Shown: positions 17,161-26,294 of the stretch, one piece after another
Layout of the letters: every line of letters begins with the position of its first letter
Numbering within the stretch: position 1 is the stretch's first letter
NCBI RefSeq assembly: GCF_016909075.1
Contig: NZ_JAFBFC010000002.1
Coordinates: 1 to 64,000 of the forward strand
Reading direction: 5' to 3'
DNA length: 64,000 bases
Origin: Priestia iocasae
GTDB lineage: Bacteria; Bacillota; Bacilli; Bacillales; Bacillaceae_H
Notes under the pieces: model-generated
What the model was told of the DNA's origin: nothing
What the model saw: only the letters and a program-made list of their open reading frames with translations
Database searches by the model: none
Position numbers and translations under genes: made by a program

Positions 17161-18462
17161 ATGTTTAAATTAAAAGAAGCAAACACCAACACAAAAACAG
17201 AAGTGATTGCTGGATTTACAACGTTTTTAACGATGGTTTACATCATCATTGTCAACCCAGTTATTTTATCTGACGCTGGTGTTCCATTTGATCAAGTTTT
17301 TACTGCAACGATTATTTCAGCCATAATTGGAACACTTTGGATGGCGCTTGCCGCTAATTATCCAATTGCGATTGCTCCTGGAATGGGACTGAATGCATAC
17401 TTTGCTTACTCGGTTGTTGGTTCATATGGCAACATTGATTATGCAACAGCATTCGCAGCTGTATTTGTCGCAGGTTTAATTTTCGTTATTTTATCACTTA
17501 CTCCTTTTCGTAAAAAGTTAATTGAAGCGATTCCTGATAACTTAAAGCATGGAATTACAGCTGGTATCGGTCTTTTCATCGCGTTTATCGGACTTCGCTT
17601 AACTGATATTATCGTGGCAGATGAAGCAAACTTAGTTGCACTAGGTGACCTTCACTCTCCAAAAGTGGTATTGGCCTTAGTCGGTCTTGCCGTGACGTTA
17701 GTTTTCTATGCAATGAACGTAAACGGTGCGTTATTTTTAGGAATGATTATTACGGGTGTCATCGCCTACTTTACGGGTCAATTAAAATTTGATGCAGGTA
17801 TTATGGCCATGCCTCACCTTCCTGAAGGCTTAATTGTGGGAAACCCAATTACAGCGATTAGTGATGTGATTCAGCACGGGTTATATGCCGTTGTGTTCTC
17901 ATTTTTACTTGTAACCATCTTTGATACAACAGGAACAATGATTGGAGTGGCACAGCAAGCGGGCCTTATGAAAGGAAACGAAATGCCACGTGTTCGTCAT
18001 GCGTTACTAGCGGATTCATTTGGTACATCAATTGGTGCAATGTTTGGAACAAGTCCAACAACGGCATACATTGAGTCATCAGCAGGTGTTGCGGCTGGTG
18101 GTCGTACGGGCTTAACAGGCTTAGTCGTTGCCATTTTATTCGCAGTTGCGGCGTTCTTCGGTCCATTAGTTGGGGCTGTTTCAGGCATTGCTGCGATTAC
18201 GGCTCCTGCCTTAATTATTGTTGGTAGCTTAATGATGGGTGCGATTGCTCATGTAAAATGGTCGGAGTTTGATGAAGCATTCCCTGCATTCTTAGTCATT
18301 TTAAGCATGCCTTTAACATCAAGTATCGCAACAGGAATTGCATTAGGATTTATTTCTTATCCATTAATGAAGGTTGTAAAAGGAAAAGGCAAACAAGTTC
18401 ATCCACTTGTGTATGTGTTCGCCGTATTATTCCTTTATCAGTTAGTGTTCTTACCACATTAA
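17161..18462 (+). CDS. NCS2 purine permease (hypoxanthine/guanine, PbuG/PbuO type)
   Basis: Nucleobase:cation symporter of 433 residues, with about 12-14 membrane segments. Family marks: EVIAGFTTFLTMVYIIIVNPVIL at the start, PGMGLNAYFAYSVV, the motif FGTSPTTAYIESSAGVAAGGRTGLTGLV, and TGIALGFISYPLMKVVKGK near the end; these fit the AzgA-like branch of NCS2. PurR boxes upstream support purine substrates and repression when purines are plentiful. GGAGGG precedes the start. It is monocistronic. Confidence 0.92.
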   Translation: MFKLKEANTNTKTEVIAGFTTFLTMVYIIIVNPVILSDAGVPFDQVFTATIISAIIGTLWMALAANYPIAIAPGMGLNAYFAYSVVGSYGNIDYATAFAAVFVAGLIFVILSLTPFRKKLIEAIPDNLKHGITAGIGLFIAFIGLRLTDIIVADEANLVALGDLHSPKVVLALVGLAVTLVFYAMNVNGALFLGMIITGVIAYFTGQLKFDAGIMAMPHLPEGLIVGNPITAISDVIQHGLYAVVFSFLLVTIFDTTGTMIGVAQQAGLMKGNEMPRVRHALLADSFGTSIGAMFGTSPTTAYIESSAGVAAGGRTGLTGLVVAILFAVAAFFGPLVGAVSGIAAITAPALIIVGSLMMGAIAHVKWSEFDEAFPAFLVILSMPLTSSIATGIALGFISYPLMKVVKGKGKQVHPLVYVFAVLFLYQLVFLPH

Positions 18463-18498
18463 AAAGCGAGACGGGTTTGATCCCGTTTCGCTTTTTTG
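18461..18498 (+). terminator. terminator of purine permease
   Basis: Stem AAAGCGAGACGGG / CCCGTTTCGCTTT (one G-U) with a 6-base loop and a T tract, starting at the stop codon. Confidence 0.85.
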
Positions 18499-18572
18499 TT
18501 TACAAAACGAAGCCGAACTTCACAATATTTGTTATACTAATCATACTGACATACATATAGGGGAATCACGAC

Positions 18573-19748
18573 ATGAAAAAACAATTACTCACTTTGATGT
18601 TTATCGTATTTATGGTGTTTGTTGGATTCGGAATTATTATTCCAATCGTTCCCGAAGTCATTAGGGCAACAAATGTAAGCACTGTCAATTTAGGTTTTTT
18701 AATGGCTGTTTATTCAATTGGGTCATTTATTACCTCTCCGTTTTGGGGAAGCCTGTCTGACCGAAAAGGAAGACGACCGATCCTACTCATTGGGTTAATT
18801 GGCTTTAGTATGAGCTTTTTTATTTTCGCTACAGCGGGCGATTCGCTTCTTCTTATGTACGCCTCTCGCATCGTCGGTGGATTATTTGCAGGAGCGGTCA
18901 TTCCTTGTGCGTTTGCGTATGCCTCTGATATTACAACGGAGGATAACCGCACAAAATCCATTGGTTTGTTAGGAATGACGATTGGACTTGGGTTTATATT
19001 TGGACCTGCGATTGGTGGATTGCTTTCATCATTTGGGTTGTTTGTTCCGTTTGTTGTATCAGGGGTGTTAGCGATTATCATGACGGTCTTTGCCTTCTTC
19101 GTGTTACCAGAGTCACTGTCTGTTGACAAACGCAAGCCTTCGACGGAGAAATCAACGAGCTGGACTGATTTTACAACCGACTTCCAAGGGGCGTTAAAGT
19201 ATTTATACATCCTTTCGTTTTTCGCAACGTTTACGTTAGCTGGCTTAGAAGCGACGTTTCAATTCTTTCAAATGGATCGAATCGAAGCGACACCAACGAC
19301 GATTGGCTGGATGTTTGTCGCAAGTGGCTTAACGCAAGCGATGATGCAAGGTGGCGTATTACAGCGCTTTAAAAAAGGAAACGAGAAGTCCCTCATCGTT
19401 GCTGGTCTTCTTCTCTCCTCACTGGGCTATGTGTTAATTCTGTTTTCATCCAATGCGATAAACGCTGCGATTTTCCTATCGATTTTCACTGCTGGAAATG
19501 CACTGATTCGTCCGTGCGTCTTATCTCTTATTACGATGAAAACAAAGGTAGGCTACGGCGCGGCATCTGGTATTAGCTCATCCATGGATAGCTTAGGACG
19601 CATTTTTGGTCCTATCGTTGGTTCCTTTGCCTTTAGCGTAAACATGTCTCTTCCATTTTTATTTGGTGGCGTGTTGACGTTAGGCGCATTATTCCTATTA
19701 CAGCGACATGTTACATTAGTTCGCCGAGAGCAAACGATTGCTTCTTAA
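18573..19748 (+). CDS. MFS transporter, DHA1 drug-efflux type
   Basis: Antiporter of 391 residues with 12 predicted membrane segments. Motif A is GSLSDRKGRRPILLIG, and motif C-like LGFIFGPAIGGLLSSFG lies in helix 5. It resembles tetracycline/multidrug exporters such as YttB. The central loop after helix 6 is short and charged. No regulator is adjacent. GGGGAATC precedes the ATG. Substrate unknown. Confidence 0.87.
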   Translation: MKKQLLTLMFIVFMVFVGFGIIIPIVPEVIRATNVSTVNLGFLMAVYSIGSFITSPFWGSLSDRKGRRPILLIGLIGFSMSFFIFATAGDSLLLMYASRIVGGLFAGAVIPCAFAYASDITTEDNRTKSIGLLGMTIGLGFIFGPAIGGLLSSFGLFVPFVVSGVLAIIMTVFAFFVLPESLSVDKRKPSTEKSTSWTDFTTDFQGALKYLYILSFFATFTLAGLEATFQFFQMDRIEATPTTIGWMFVASGLTQAMMQGGVLQRFKKGNEKSLIVAGLLLSSLGYVLILFSSNAINAAIFLSIFTAGNALIRPCVLSLITMKTKVGYGAASGISSSMDSLGRIFGPIVGSFAFSVNMSLPFLFGGVLTLGALFLLQRHVTLVRREQTIAS

Positions 19749-19786
19749 CGGAAAATGAATAACTCTATGAAAAGCAACAAATAAAG

Positions 19787-19832
19787 ACCCGGACAATTAG
19801 GAGACTCATTAAAACCTCCTAATCGTTCGGGT
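19787..19832. terminator. bidirectional terminator
   Basis: Arms ACCCGGACAATTAGGAG and CTCCTAATCGTTCGGGT pair with one G-U and one mismatch. It serves the MFS gene and overlaps the end of the truncated acetyltransferase on the other strand. Confidence 0.75.
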
Positions 19833-19953
19833 TTATCATTTCTCCAAAGTTGTATTCCTTGAAATACTCAGGGTATAGATTAACGTGTAAATCATGAACA
19901 GACTTATTCAATTTAGCGACTAATTCAAAATCATTCGTTGAACTAATGTTCAC
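19819..19953 (-). pseudogene. truncated GNAT acetyltransferase N-terminus
   Basis: A GTG-started 44-residue frame (VNISSTNDFELVAKLN, then VHDLHVNLYPEYFKEYNF) with a good GAGGTG site. It reads like the first ~40 residues of GNAT acetyltransferases of the 'ELVAKLNxxVQDLHxxLYPxxFKEY' kind, but stops before the acetyl-CoA-binding domain, inside a terminator hairpin. I judge it a 3'-truncated relic. A functional short peptide cannot be excluded. Confidence 0.6.
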
Positions 19954-20092
19954 CTTTATCACCTCTTTGCTAGATATCTTAACACACATTACCAATATGA
20001 GGTAAAAAACACATCTAATAGCACCTTCAAACAGGATAAATCTACTACTATCACGTATTCTCTATAATAGAGAGAAAAGGAGGACATACCGT
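19954..20092. other. intergenic region upstream of the VOC gene
   Basis: AT-rich. TATAAT at 20063-20068 may be a -10 for the downstream gene, and AAGGAGG is its ribosome site. Nothing else recognised. Confidence 0.4.
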
Positions 20093-20890
20093 ATGCAATT
20101 ATCATTTGATCACCTTGTTCATTTTTCACCGAATCCAGAAGAAGCAAAGAGTGAGCTGCTTGAACAAGGAGTTCACGTTATCAAAGGTGGACACCATGAA
20201 AGCTGGGGCACCTTTAACACTCTTTCTTATTTTGGATTAAGCTACATCGAGTGGCTTGGCTTTCATGACCGCTTGCTTGCAGAAGGTGTGACGGATAATG
20301 ATTTAATTCGTCAGTTTGTAAAAGAAGGCACAGCTATCGGTCATTTCGGACGATTTGCGCTTCGAACGGAACGGATAGAGGACGTGAGCGAGACATTAAA
20401 AGAAAAAGGGTATGATGTAGAAGGACCAGTCGCAGGCTCTCGTCGCCGTGAAGATGGATCGATGTTAGAGTGGAAGATGCTGTTTGTGAGAAGCGATGAG
20501 CATGAGCTTCCCCTGCCTTTTTTCATTGAATGGGGTGAAGATGATCTCACTCGTGAAAAAGCGCTTGAGCCCTTTTTCCATCATCCTCAAGGGACATTAA
20601 AAATCGAGAACATTTATTGTGCGGTGCATCAAGTCTTTGAAACGTCTGAAAAATGGGCAGCGCTGTTAGAGCTACATCTCGGTGAAGTGTACCGAGATCC
20701 GGTATTAGATGCAACATGCCGCAAGCTTTATTTGCACGGTGGCAATCTCATTTTATGTGAATCTGAAAGTGGACTGGTTAACGAAACGCTCCAAACCGTT
20801 GGAGAACGACCATTTTTAGTTGAGATGTACAACGCAAAGGAAAAAGCAGCGTTTACGGTACAGAACGGACGATTTCGTTTAAAACGATAA
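20093..20890 (+). CDS. VOC-fold (glyoxalase-like) protein
   Basis: Vicinal-oxygen-chelate protein of 265 residues. The N-terminal FDHLVHFSPNPEEAKSELLEQGVHVIKGGHHESWGT is typical of the Glyoxalase_3-like family, with a probable metal His in FDHLVHF and a Glu in YIEWLG. The second half carries a weaker VOC repeat (LKIENIYCAVHQVFETSEKWAALLELHLGEVYRDP). The substrate is unknown. AAAGGAGG precedes the start. Stands alone. Confidence 0.78.
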   Translation: MQLSFDHLVHFSPNPEEAKSELLEQGVHVIKGGHHESWGTFNTLSYFGLSYIEWLGFHDRLLAEGVTDNDLIRQFVKEGTAIGHFGRFALRTERIEDVSETLKEKGYDVEGPVAGSRRREDGSMLEWKMLFVRSDEHELPLPFFIEWGEDDLTREKALEPFFHHPQGTLKIENIYCAVHQVFETSEKWAALLELHLGEVYRDPVLDATCRKLYLHGGNLILCESESGLVNETLQTVGERPFLVEMYNAKEKAAFTVQNGRFRLKR

Positions 20891-20898
20891 GATAAAAG

Positions 20899-20932
20899 AA
20901 AGGTCATCACCTCACATGAGATGATGACCTTT
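20899..20932. terminator. bidirectional terminator
   Basis: Stem AAAGGTCATCA / TGATGACCTTT with a 12-base loop between two convergent genes, with A- and T-rich flanks. Confidence 0.85.
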
Positions 20933-20934
20933 CC

Positions 20935-22569
20935 TCATTTTAGCGCCTCATGAATCACATGTTCAATGAACGTTGGCAGTACCCCAAATGAATAAGTGAC
21001 ATTTAATCGTTCGGTCCACTGGTGTGCATCACGTCCAATTGGTCCGAGGTTGAAGACTGGCACATGAATGTCAGCTAGTTCTTTTAATGGAATGTCATAG
21101 CCTTTCTCCCAAAGCGGCATATTCGTCACAAACGGCGTAAACGTATCAAGCGGGTGCTGTAAACCAGCGTAGCTCAAATCTGAAATGCCTCCGAAATAGG
21201 CTTGCTCGATTAGGTCCACATCGTAGGTTTTCGCCTTTGCTTTGACAGAATGAACAATGGCACGCAGCTTTTCATTTTCCTTTGAGCAAATGGCTGGATA
21301 AAATGGCGGTGTGAAAAATAAGACAATCATCGGAGCAACTTCTCGACATAGAATCGACAGCTCATCAACAAGCTTAATGGAACGAATGCGATCATCTTCT
21401 CCAGCATGCTGCTCAAGTACGTTCGCTTGTAGTTCTTTTACCACTTCTTCTCCGTGCTGAGTCACAGCGTACGTGTAAAGCTCTTCATACGTAAACACAT
21501 GAATGTCAACGGCCCGAGGTGTTGATGATTCTAACAGCGCATATTGAGCGGCTCGATTTTGAACCGTCTCTTTCACGTAACGTGCCGCTTCACTCGCCAC
21601 ATTCATTAACGGTGCCATCACATCTAGAATCGACTTTTCCATTAAAAATAAATTAAACAGCACAACGGCTCGATTTGGAATTTGCACAGAATATTCTTCT
21701 TTTAAATCTTTTTGAAACAAAACGGTTGGTGGTGGACTGACTTCACCATCGACTACTTCACAAAAGCCTATGTTCAACTCAAGATGGCGAGTTAACTCAG
21801 AAGCAAGAAGGTTCGCGTTTAATCCTGCAAATGGCTCCCCTACATGCGTTTCTTTTCCATAGCATAAAAAGCTTGGCATAAGCTTACCAATAGATCCTGA
21901 GTACATGTAGGTTGTTGGGTCACCTGGGTAACGACTAAAGACCGGTTCGCCATTAAACATAAGCTCATACTGTAAATCATGCTCTTTTTGAAGCTGTAGC
22001 AAAATGGAGACAGCGGTGCGCATTCCAACCGAGTTCACTTCTTCATCTGGTACGCTCAACAGCAGCACATTTCCATCAAATTCACCGTTACTCGCTTTTT
22101 CAAGCATCGAGATATGAAGAGCAAGCCCCGCTTTCATGTCCATCGTTCCGCGACCGAATAGCCATTCCGCTTCCGATAACTCATTTTGCACATGAAGCGG
22201 CAGGAAATGTGTATGCTTATAAAAATAGTCTGTCAGCTCTCGTGGCTGAAATGCTTTGTCTTGAAACACACCATAATCATACACATCTACCACATCAAAG
22301 TGACTAAGTAAAACAACCGTTTTTTGTGATTTTTCTTTTTTCACAAGTCCTGTCACCACCGATCGTCCATCTCCCGTTGAGTGCAGCTGAACATGGGTAG
22401 GATGTTGGTGAAAATAAGAAAGACGGGCCACTTTATCATGAATCACTTGTGCCATTTCCACTTCTGAAATCGTTCCTGTTACGCTTGGTACTTCAACTAA
22501 GTCACACAAAAGCTGTGTTAATGCCTCTTTGCTTTCATAAAGCGTCTGATTTGTGTGCATCTCCTTCAC
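20935..22569 (-). CDS. M20 family peptidase, RocB-like
   Basis: Zinc-dependent amidohydrolase/peptidase of 544 residues, the length of RocB (arginine-utilisation protein of unknown reaction). Metal motifs are visible: VVLLSHFDVVDV (His, Asp), LFGRGTMDMKAGLALH and LLLSVPDEEVNSVGMRTAV. The C-terminal lobe has YFGGISDLSYAGLQ and NLGPIGRDAHQWTERLNVTYSF with the last metal-binding His. No roc genes are nearby, so the arginine link is only from homology. GTG at 22569 or ATG at 22560 could start it; AAGGAG abuts the ATG too closely to serve it. Confidence 0.85.
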   Translation of the reverse strand: MKEMHTNQTLYESKEALTQLLCDLVEVPSVTGTISEVEMAQVIHDKVARLSYFHQHPTHVQLHSTGDGRSVVTGLVKKEKSQKTVVLLSHFDVVDVYDYGVFQDKAFQPRELTDYFYKHTHFLPLHVQNELSEAEWLFGRGTMDMKAGLALHISMLEKASNGEFDGNVLLLSVPDEEVNSVGMRTAVSILLQLQKEHDLQYELMFNGEPVFSRYPGDPTTYMYSGSIGKLMPSFLCYGKETHVGEPFAGLNANLLASELTRHLELNIGFCEVVDGEVSPPPTVLFQKDLKEEYSVQIPNRAVVLFNLFLMEKSILDVMAPLMNVASEAARYVKETVQNRAAQYALLESSTPRAVDIHVFTYEELYTYAVTQHGEEVVKELQANVLEQHAGEDDRIRSIKLVDELSILCREVAPMIVLFFTPPFYPAICSKENEKLRAIVHSVKAKAKTYDVDLIEQAYFGGISDLSYAGLQHPLDTFTPFVTNMPLWEKGYDIPLKELADIHVPVFNLGPIGRDAHQWTERLNVTYSFGVLPTFIEHVIHEALK

Positions 22570-22853
22570 CCTTCATCTTTTTTCTAAATTTTCTAACAAA
22601 AACAAGAGATGGTCAAGAGGGATTTCACAGCGTATGTGGATGACGTTTTGCTCGTTCCTATTGAAACAATCGTCTAACAAGTAAAAAAAGACCCACCGAA
22701 GTGAAGTCATCAGAAGGTGTCGGCTCAATCCGACTCATTTTTGGTCGTACGACGCTTTTGTGTCCCGTAAAAGGAGCGTTAGATGTAAGCGCTTTTAAAA
22801 TATCTCCGTAAAAACATGAGGAGAACGACCTTCTCATGTTCATACATGTGCGC
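22570..22853. other. non-coding or unrecognised stretch
   Basis: A 61-codon minus-strand frame (22658-22843) begins with ATG but has no clear ribosome site and no recognised family. A hairpin GTCGG/CCGAC and a T tract near 22684-22690 on the minus strand could be a weak terminator for the small frame upstream. A cre-like sequence lies at 22784-22797. Confidence 0.35.
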
Positions 22854-22940
22854 TCATTTTTCTTCTTCTAAGAAGTCAATAACACGATCAATAAAATGCT
22901 CGCTCGTTTGATCATTTCCGTGCTCGATTAACACTTCCAC
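22854..22940 (-). CDS. putative 28-residue small protein
   Basis: GTG-started frame (VEVLIEHGNDQTSEHFIDRV, then IDFLEEEK) preceded by AAAGGAGAAGGT at ideal spacing. The peptide is acidic and amphipathic, with a coherent helix-like second half. The strong ribosome site is the main argument for translation. No family recognised. Confidence 0.45.
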   Translation of the reverse strand: MEVLIEHGNDQTSEHFIDRVIDFLEEEK

Positions 22941-23159
22941 GATACCTTCTCCTTTCCGTGTACACATCCACTTTGTATTTTTATAAGGTACAAGCTGACG
23001 TCATGTTGCTTGTTTTATAAGATACCATATTTTCCATCTTTTATGATAGACTATTTGTGTAAAAATTTTGACAATTATTTTAACGAAATGTAAATTCGAT
23101 AAAAGTTGGACTGTCATTATAGCATGATGACCTAAACGTGAAAAGAAATATGTAGCTTA
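22941..23159. other. AT-rich intergenic region
   Basis: Holds the likely promoter of the small frame at 22854-22940 and, toward 23160, the 3' flank of the 82-residue gene. I see no hairpin or other gene. Confidence 0.3.
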
Positions 23160-23408
23160 CTAGAGACCCACTGCGTGCAATTTTTGAAGAAGAGTAGCCT
23201 TTAGCTCTTGAAGGTCTTGTGCTTGTAGCACTTGAAAGAGAGGATGACTGATGCCAACTGCATATGCTTCGCTTTCACGCTTCACTACCACCTCGTAAAA
23301 GGTTTCAAAGCGTGTACAGATGACCTCGTCATTTAAAAAGTGTTCGTGATGTAACTCCTTGATAATTTGTTCAATGGTAACCGGTTTGACAGCTGTTTGG
23401 TGACTCAT
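23160..23408 (-). CDS. 82-residue protein of unknown function under SAM riboswitch control
   Basis: Small soluble protein (MSHQTAVKPVTIEQIIKELH at the start), with no membrane segment or recognised domain. It is mostly helical, with two Leu-rich stretches (PLFQVLQAQDLQELKATLLQ) and a single Cys in the centre. AAAGGAGG precedes the ATG by 6 bases, so translation is convincing. The 5' leader is a complete SAM-I riboswitch plus terminator, so expression should rise when S-adenosylmethionine is low. A role in methionine or sulfur metabolism is inferred from that alone. Monocistronic. Confidence 0.8.
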   Translation of the reverse strand: MSHQTAVKPVTIEQIIKELHHEHFLNDEVICTRFETFYEVVVKRESEAYAVGISHPLFQVLQAQDLQELKATLLQKLHAVGL

Positions 23409-23436
23409 GTTTATTTCCTCCTTTTGGTTTCAATCG

Positions 23437-23480
23437 AAAAAACGCCCATGCTGCTTCGGATGCAACATGGGCGTTTTTTT
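23437..23480 (-). terminator. SAM riboswitch terminator
   Basis: Minus-strand AACGCCCATGTTGCATCCG / CGAAGCAGCATGGGCGTT forms a long stem followed by TTTTTCG; it sits between the aptamer and the 82-residue gene. Confidence 0.85.
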
Positions 23481-23487
23481 GCCGGTT

Positions 23488-23584
23488 TTATCACCCAAAG
23501 CATGTGGCTTTGCTGGTAGGAGCACCTTACATATGTAGGTTGCTGTGGAGTCCATGAGCCAGTTCTCTCGTCCACTCGTGATAA
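23488..23584 (-). ncRNA. SAM-I (S-box) riboswitch aptamer
   Basis: P1 is TTATCAC (23584-23578) with GTGATAA (23494-23488). Inside are the S-box blocks GAGAGAACTGGCTC, GGACTCCACAGCAACC and AAGGTGCTCCTACCAGCA in correct order, matching AGGGACTGGCCC, GAAACCxGGCAACC and AGGTGCTAATTCCAGCA of the family. It binds S-adenosylmethionine. Confidence 0.87.
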
Positions 23585-23654
23585 CTTGTTATGAATGATT
23601 TTTTTACTATATCAAACATATGCAGAAATGTAAATGAAAAGTCTGAATTTTTTA

Positions 23655-25409
23655 TCAAACATTAAATTTCACTAATAAGTCTTGCAAATCTTGTGACATG
23701 TTGCTTAACGAATGGGCTGCAGACGTTATTTCTTCCATTGCCGCTAGCTCTTCCTCTGACGCAGACGCCACATTTTCTGCACTTGCAGCTGAAAACTTCG
23801 CTGACTCGGCAAGCATGTACACCACTTCGGTAATGGAGCGAGAATATTCTTCAATTTGATCCGTCGCTTCTGTAATGTGCTGAACATCTGTTTGAATCGT
23901 AAAAATATCTTGAAGAATTTTGGAGAAATTATCACTCGCTTCTGATACGACCGTCATGCCGGTCGCAACGTTTTCCGTACTTTCTTGCATGACGTTGTAT
24001 GCAACTCTCGTTTCATCTTGAATTTCTTGAATCAGTACTGAAATTTGATCAGCGGATTTTTTTGATTCTTCCGCGAGCTTTCGAACTTCTCCTGCCACGA
24101 CCGCAAATCCTTTTCCATGCTCTCCTGCTCGTGCTGCTTCAATCGCTGCGTTTAGCGCCAGTAAATTCGTTTGGTCAGAAATGCGTGTAATGACTTCAAT
24201 AATCTTACCAATTTCAGTAGAGCGATTTTCTAATGACTTCACGACGCCTGTTGATTCCGTCACGGTATTTGTAATACTGGACATTTGTTTTGTTACTTTT
24301 TCTAATAGTTCATTACCGATTTCAGCTTCCTTGGCCGTTTCGTTTGTGGAACGCTCTACCTCTTTTGAACGAGCAGACACACGTTGAATGAGCTTATCCA
24401 TTTCATGAATGGAATCATTCGTTCGCTCCACGCTCAGAAGCTGATTCTCTGCGCCAGCAGCGACTTCTTGAATGGAGACCGTCACTTCATTCGTCGCTTT
24501 CTTCGTTTCTTCCGCACTCGCCGTTAATTGCTCTGATGACGCTGCCACTAGCTGACTCGTGTCATTTGCTTTTGTAATAAGCTCTTTCATGTTATCAATC
24601 ATTTGTTGAAACGAGTGCGACAGCATCCCTAGTTCATCTTTTGAACGGAATTCAGGAACACGCACTTGCAAGTCACCCTCTGAAAGCTTTCTCGTCGTTT
24701 TCGTTAATCGTTCAATGCCAACGATATAGCGACGTGTGACTAAATATAAAACGGCACTTGCTATAATGGTCGCACCCAGTGAAAATAAAAAGATTGTCCA
24801 TTTTAGGGCATTTAAATGATCATAAAATTCATCTTCATACGCCCCAATTCCGATCATCCAATCCCATGGTTCAAAGTAGGTCACATACGCAATTTTATTT
24901 CGCACGTCCGTTTCGCCTGCATTTTTCCATGGATATTCATAAAAACGATCGCTTACCTTCTCTTGCTTTGCTGCTTTCCATAGGTTATCAATGACCGCTT
25001 GTCCGTTTGCGTCCTTTACACTCGACATGTTTTCCCCTTCAAACCCCATCGGATGAACGACGGCGACATTATCAGGTGTGTACGCAAACATATAGCCATT
25101 TTCTTTATATAAAAATCCTGACTTTGAAAAGTCACGTTTGTTTTCATTTTGTTTTGGCCCTGCAAGTAGTGTAGCGGCTTGTTCTTTCGCACTGCCGTTT
25201 CGCAAAATGCTGAGTTTTTCTTGCTCATGCAAACGTTCTAATACAGACAAAGCTCCTTTTACATTGTTTTGTAAATTTAGCTTTCCTGCTTCAATTAATT
25301 GCTTTTTCGCAATGTGAAAGCTAACAACCCCTAATGTTGACGCAGTTGCCACCATAATGGCGACAATGAGCATAAGCACCTTAAAGCGCAAGCTCTTAAA
25401 AAAAGACAT
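23655..25409 (-). CDS. methyl-accepting chemotaxis protein
   Basis: Transmembrane chemoreceptor, about 584 residues. TM1 spans residues ~8-30; a periplasmic-side single-Cache (sCache_2-like) sensor follows ([23 protein letters not shown] and [38 protein letters not shown]), TM2 is near residue 195, then a HAMP domain. The signalling hairpin carries the invariant tip [43 protein letters not shown]. The second ATG (25409) is preferred because GAGGGG is 7 bases upstream; the first, at 25415, is too close. The sensor type often binds small carboxylates; the ligand here is unknown. Confidence 0.93.
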   Translation of the reverse strand: MSFFKSLRFKVLMLIVAIMVATASTLGVVSFHIAKKQLIEAGKLNLQNNVKGALSVLERLHEQEKLSILRNGSAKEQAATLLAGPKQNENKRDFSKSGFLYKENGYMFAYTPDNVAVVHPMGFEGENMSSVKDANGQAVIDNLWKAAKQEKVSDRFYEYPWKNAGETDVRNKIAYVTYFEPWDWMIGIGAYEDEFYDHLNALKWTIFLFSLGATIIASAVLYLVTRRYIVGIERLTKTTRKLSEGDLQVRVPEFRSKDELGMLSHSFQQMIDNMKELITKANDTSQLVAASSEQLTASAEETKKATNEVTVSIQEVAAGAENQLLSVERTNDSIHEMDKLIQRVSARSKEVERSTNETAKEAEIGNELLEKVTKQMSSITNTVTESTGVVKSLENRSTEIGKIIEVITRISDQTNLLALNAAIEAARAGEHGKGFAVVAGEVRKLAEESKKSADQISVLIQEIQDETRVAYNVMQESTENVATGMTVVSEASDNFSKILQDIFTIQTDVQHITEATDQIEEYSRSITEVVYMLAESAKFSAASAENVASASEEELAAMEEITSAAHSLSNMSQDLQDLLVKFNV

Positions 25410-25415
25410 TTTCAT

Positions 25416-25716
25416 TCCCCTCTTCCCCCACTCTATTAATCTCTCTCTACTATACTCATCGGCTAATTTCAGGAAATGTAAAGATAATTCCGAAAATATT
25501 TCCCATTTTTAAAGCGGTTTCATTCCTTTTATCATAACCAGGTGTGAGCCCCGCACCTCAAGAAGTGAGCGGAGAATAAAACGAATGAGGAGGTGGAGGA
25601 TGAATCACCATCTCCATTGTGCAACACGTCAAATAGAAAAGAACATACTTTCTTATTTTTCTCTTGGTTCATAGCATGTGGTATAATATGGATATGTAAG
25701 GAAGGAGGTGTCATCC
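25416..25716. other. intergenic region upstream of the TnpB relic
   Basis: Contains GGTATAATA near 25680, a plausible -10, and AAGGAAGGAGGTG as ribosome site of the relic. A GC-richer patch at 25540-25620 may be the old element's end. No gene recognised. Confidence 0.35.
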
Positions 25717-26127
25717 ATGCGTATCCATAAAGCAGATCGATTTCGTCTCTATCCAACCATTCCCGAGCAAATGCTGAGTGCTACCATCATGGGGTGTTTC
25801 TGTTTTGTCTTCCATTCCCTTTCTTTCAATGGAACACCTCCTACAAAGAAATCCAAAACGATTCATCTAGTTAACATGTTCGTCTTTATAAAAGAGCAAA
25901 CACCGTTAAAAGCAGTCGACATTATCACTCTTCAACTCTCTTTGCAACATCTCACAGATACCTCACGCTTCTTTAGAAAGCAAAGAGTGAAACAGCAGCG
26001 CATTCTCGCAAGCTCTTAATGATGTTCAAATTGTGGTTACACACACGACGTCGTCAAGAATCTCGATCTCCGTCAATGGAATTGCGCTTCTTGTAGCATC
26101 CATCATGATGTGAGGAACGAAGCCTAT
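25717..26127 (+). pseudogene. IS200/IS605-type TnpB (OrfB) relic
   Basis: The start MRIHKADRFRLYPTIPEQ and GCFCFVFHSLSFNG match the TnpB N-terminus (YKFRLYPTKEQ, GCCRFVYN). LKAVDIITLQLSLQHL and RFFRKQ match the next conserved block. After ILASS come two in-frame stops (TAA TGA at 26017-26022), then the same frame continues CSNCGYTHDVVKNLDLRQWNCAS, the C-terminal zinc ribbon with both CxxC pairs. The RuvC-like centre is missing. It is a dead RNA-guided nuclease gene of an IS605-group element; no tnpA is next to it. Confidence 0.85.
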
Positions 26128-26236
26128 TTAACACTTCCTACTATTAACTTTGAACCTCTACACCTATAAGTCTTAATTATCCGTGCTAACATGTCTTTTA
26201 ACCGCGTCAACCCTTCTGTCATCAAAATTCTCCCAT

Positions 26237-26265
26237 TTGACAGGTTTGCATTTACAACTTACAAT
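26237..26265 (+). promoter_or_regulatory. strong sigma-A promoter
   Basis: TTGACA at 26237-26242, a 17-base spacer, TACAAT at 26260-26265; 30 bases before the YgjP-like gene. Confidence 0.75.
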
Positions 26266-26294
26266 GAAGTTTTGTAGAAAGGAGTACGTATAAT

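Noticed and set aside
22784-22797. cre-like site (TGTAAGCGCTTTTA) for CcpA
   Set aside because: One mismatch from consensus, but no downstream gene with a catabolite-linked role; chance match is likely.
22658-22843. 61-codon minus-strand frame as a gene
   Set aside because: No clear ribosome site, no recognised family, and its end overlaps hairpin sequence.
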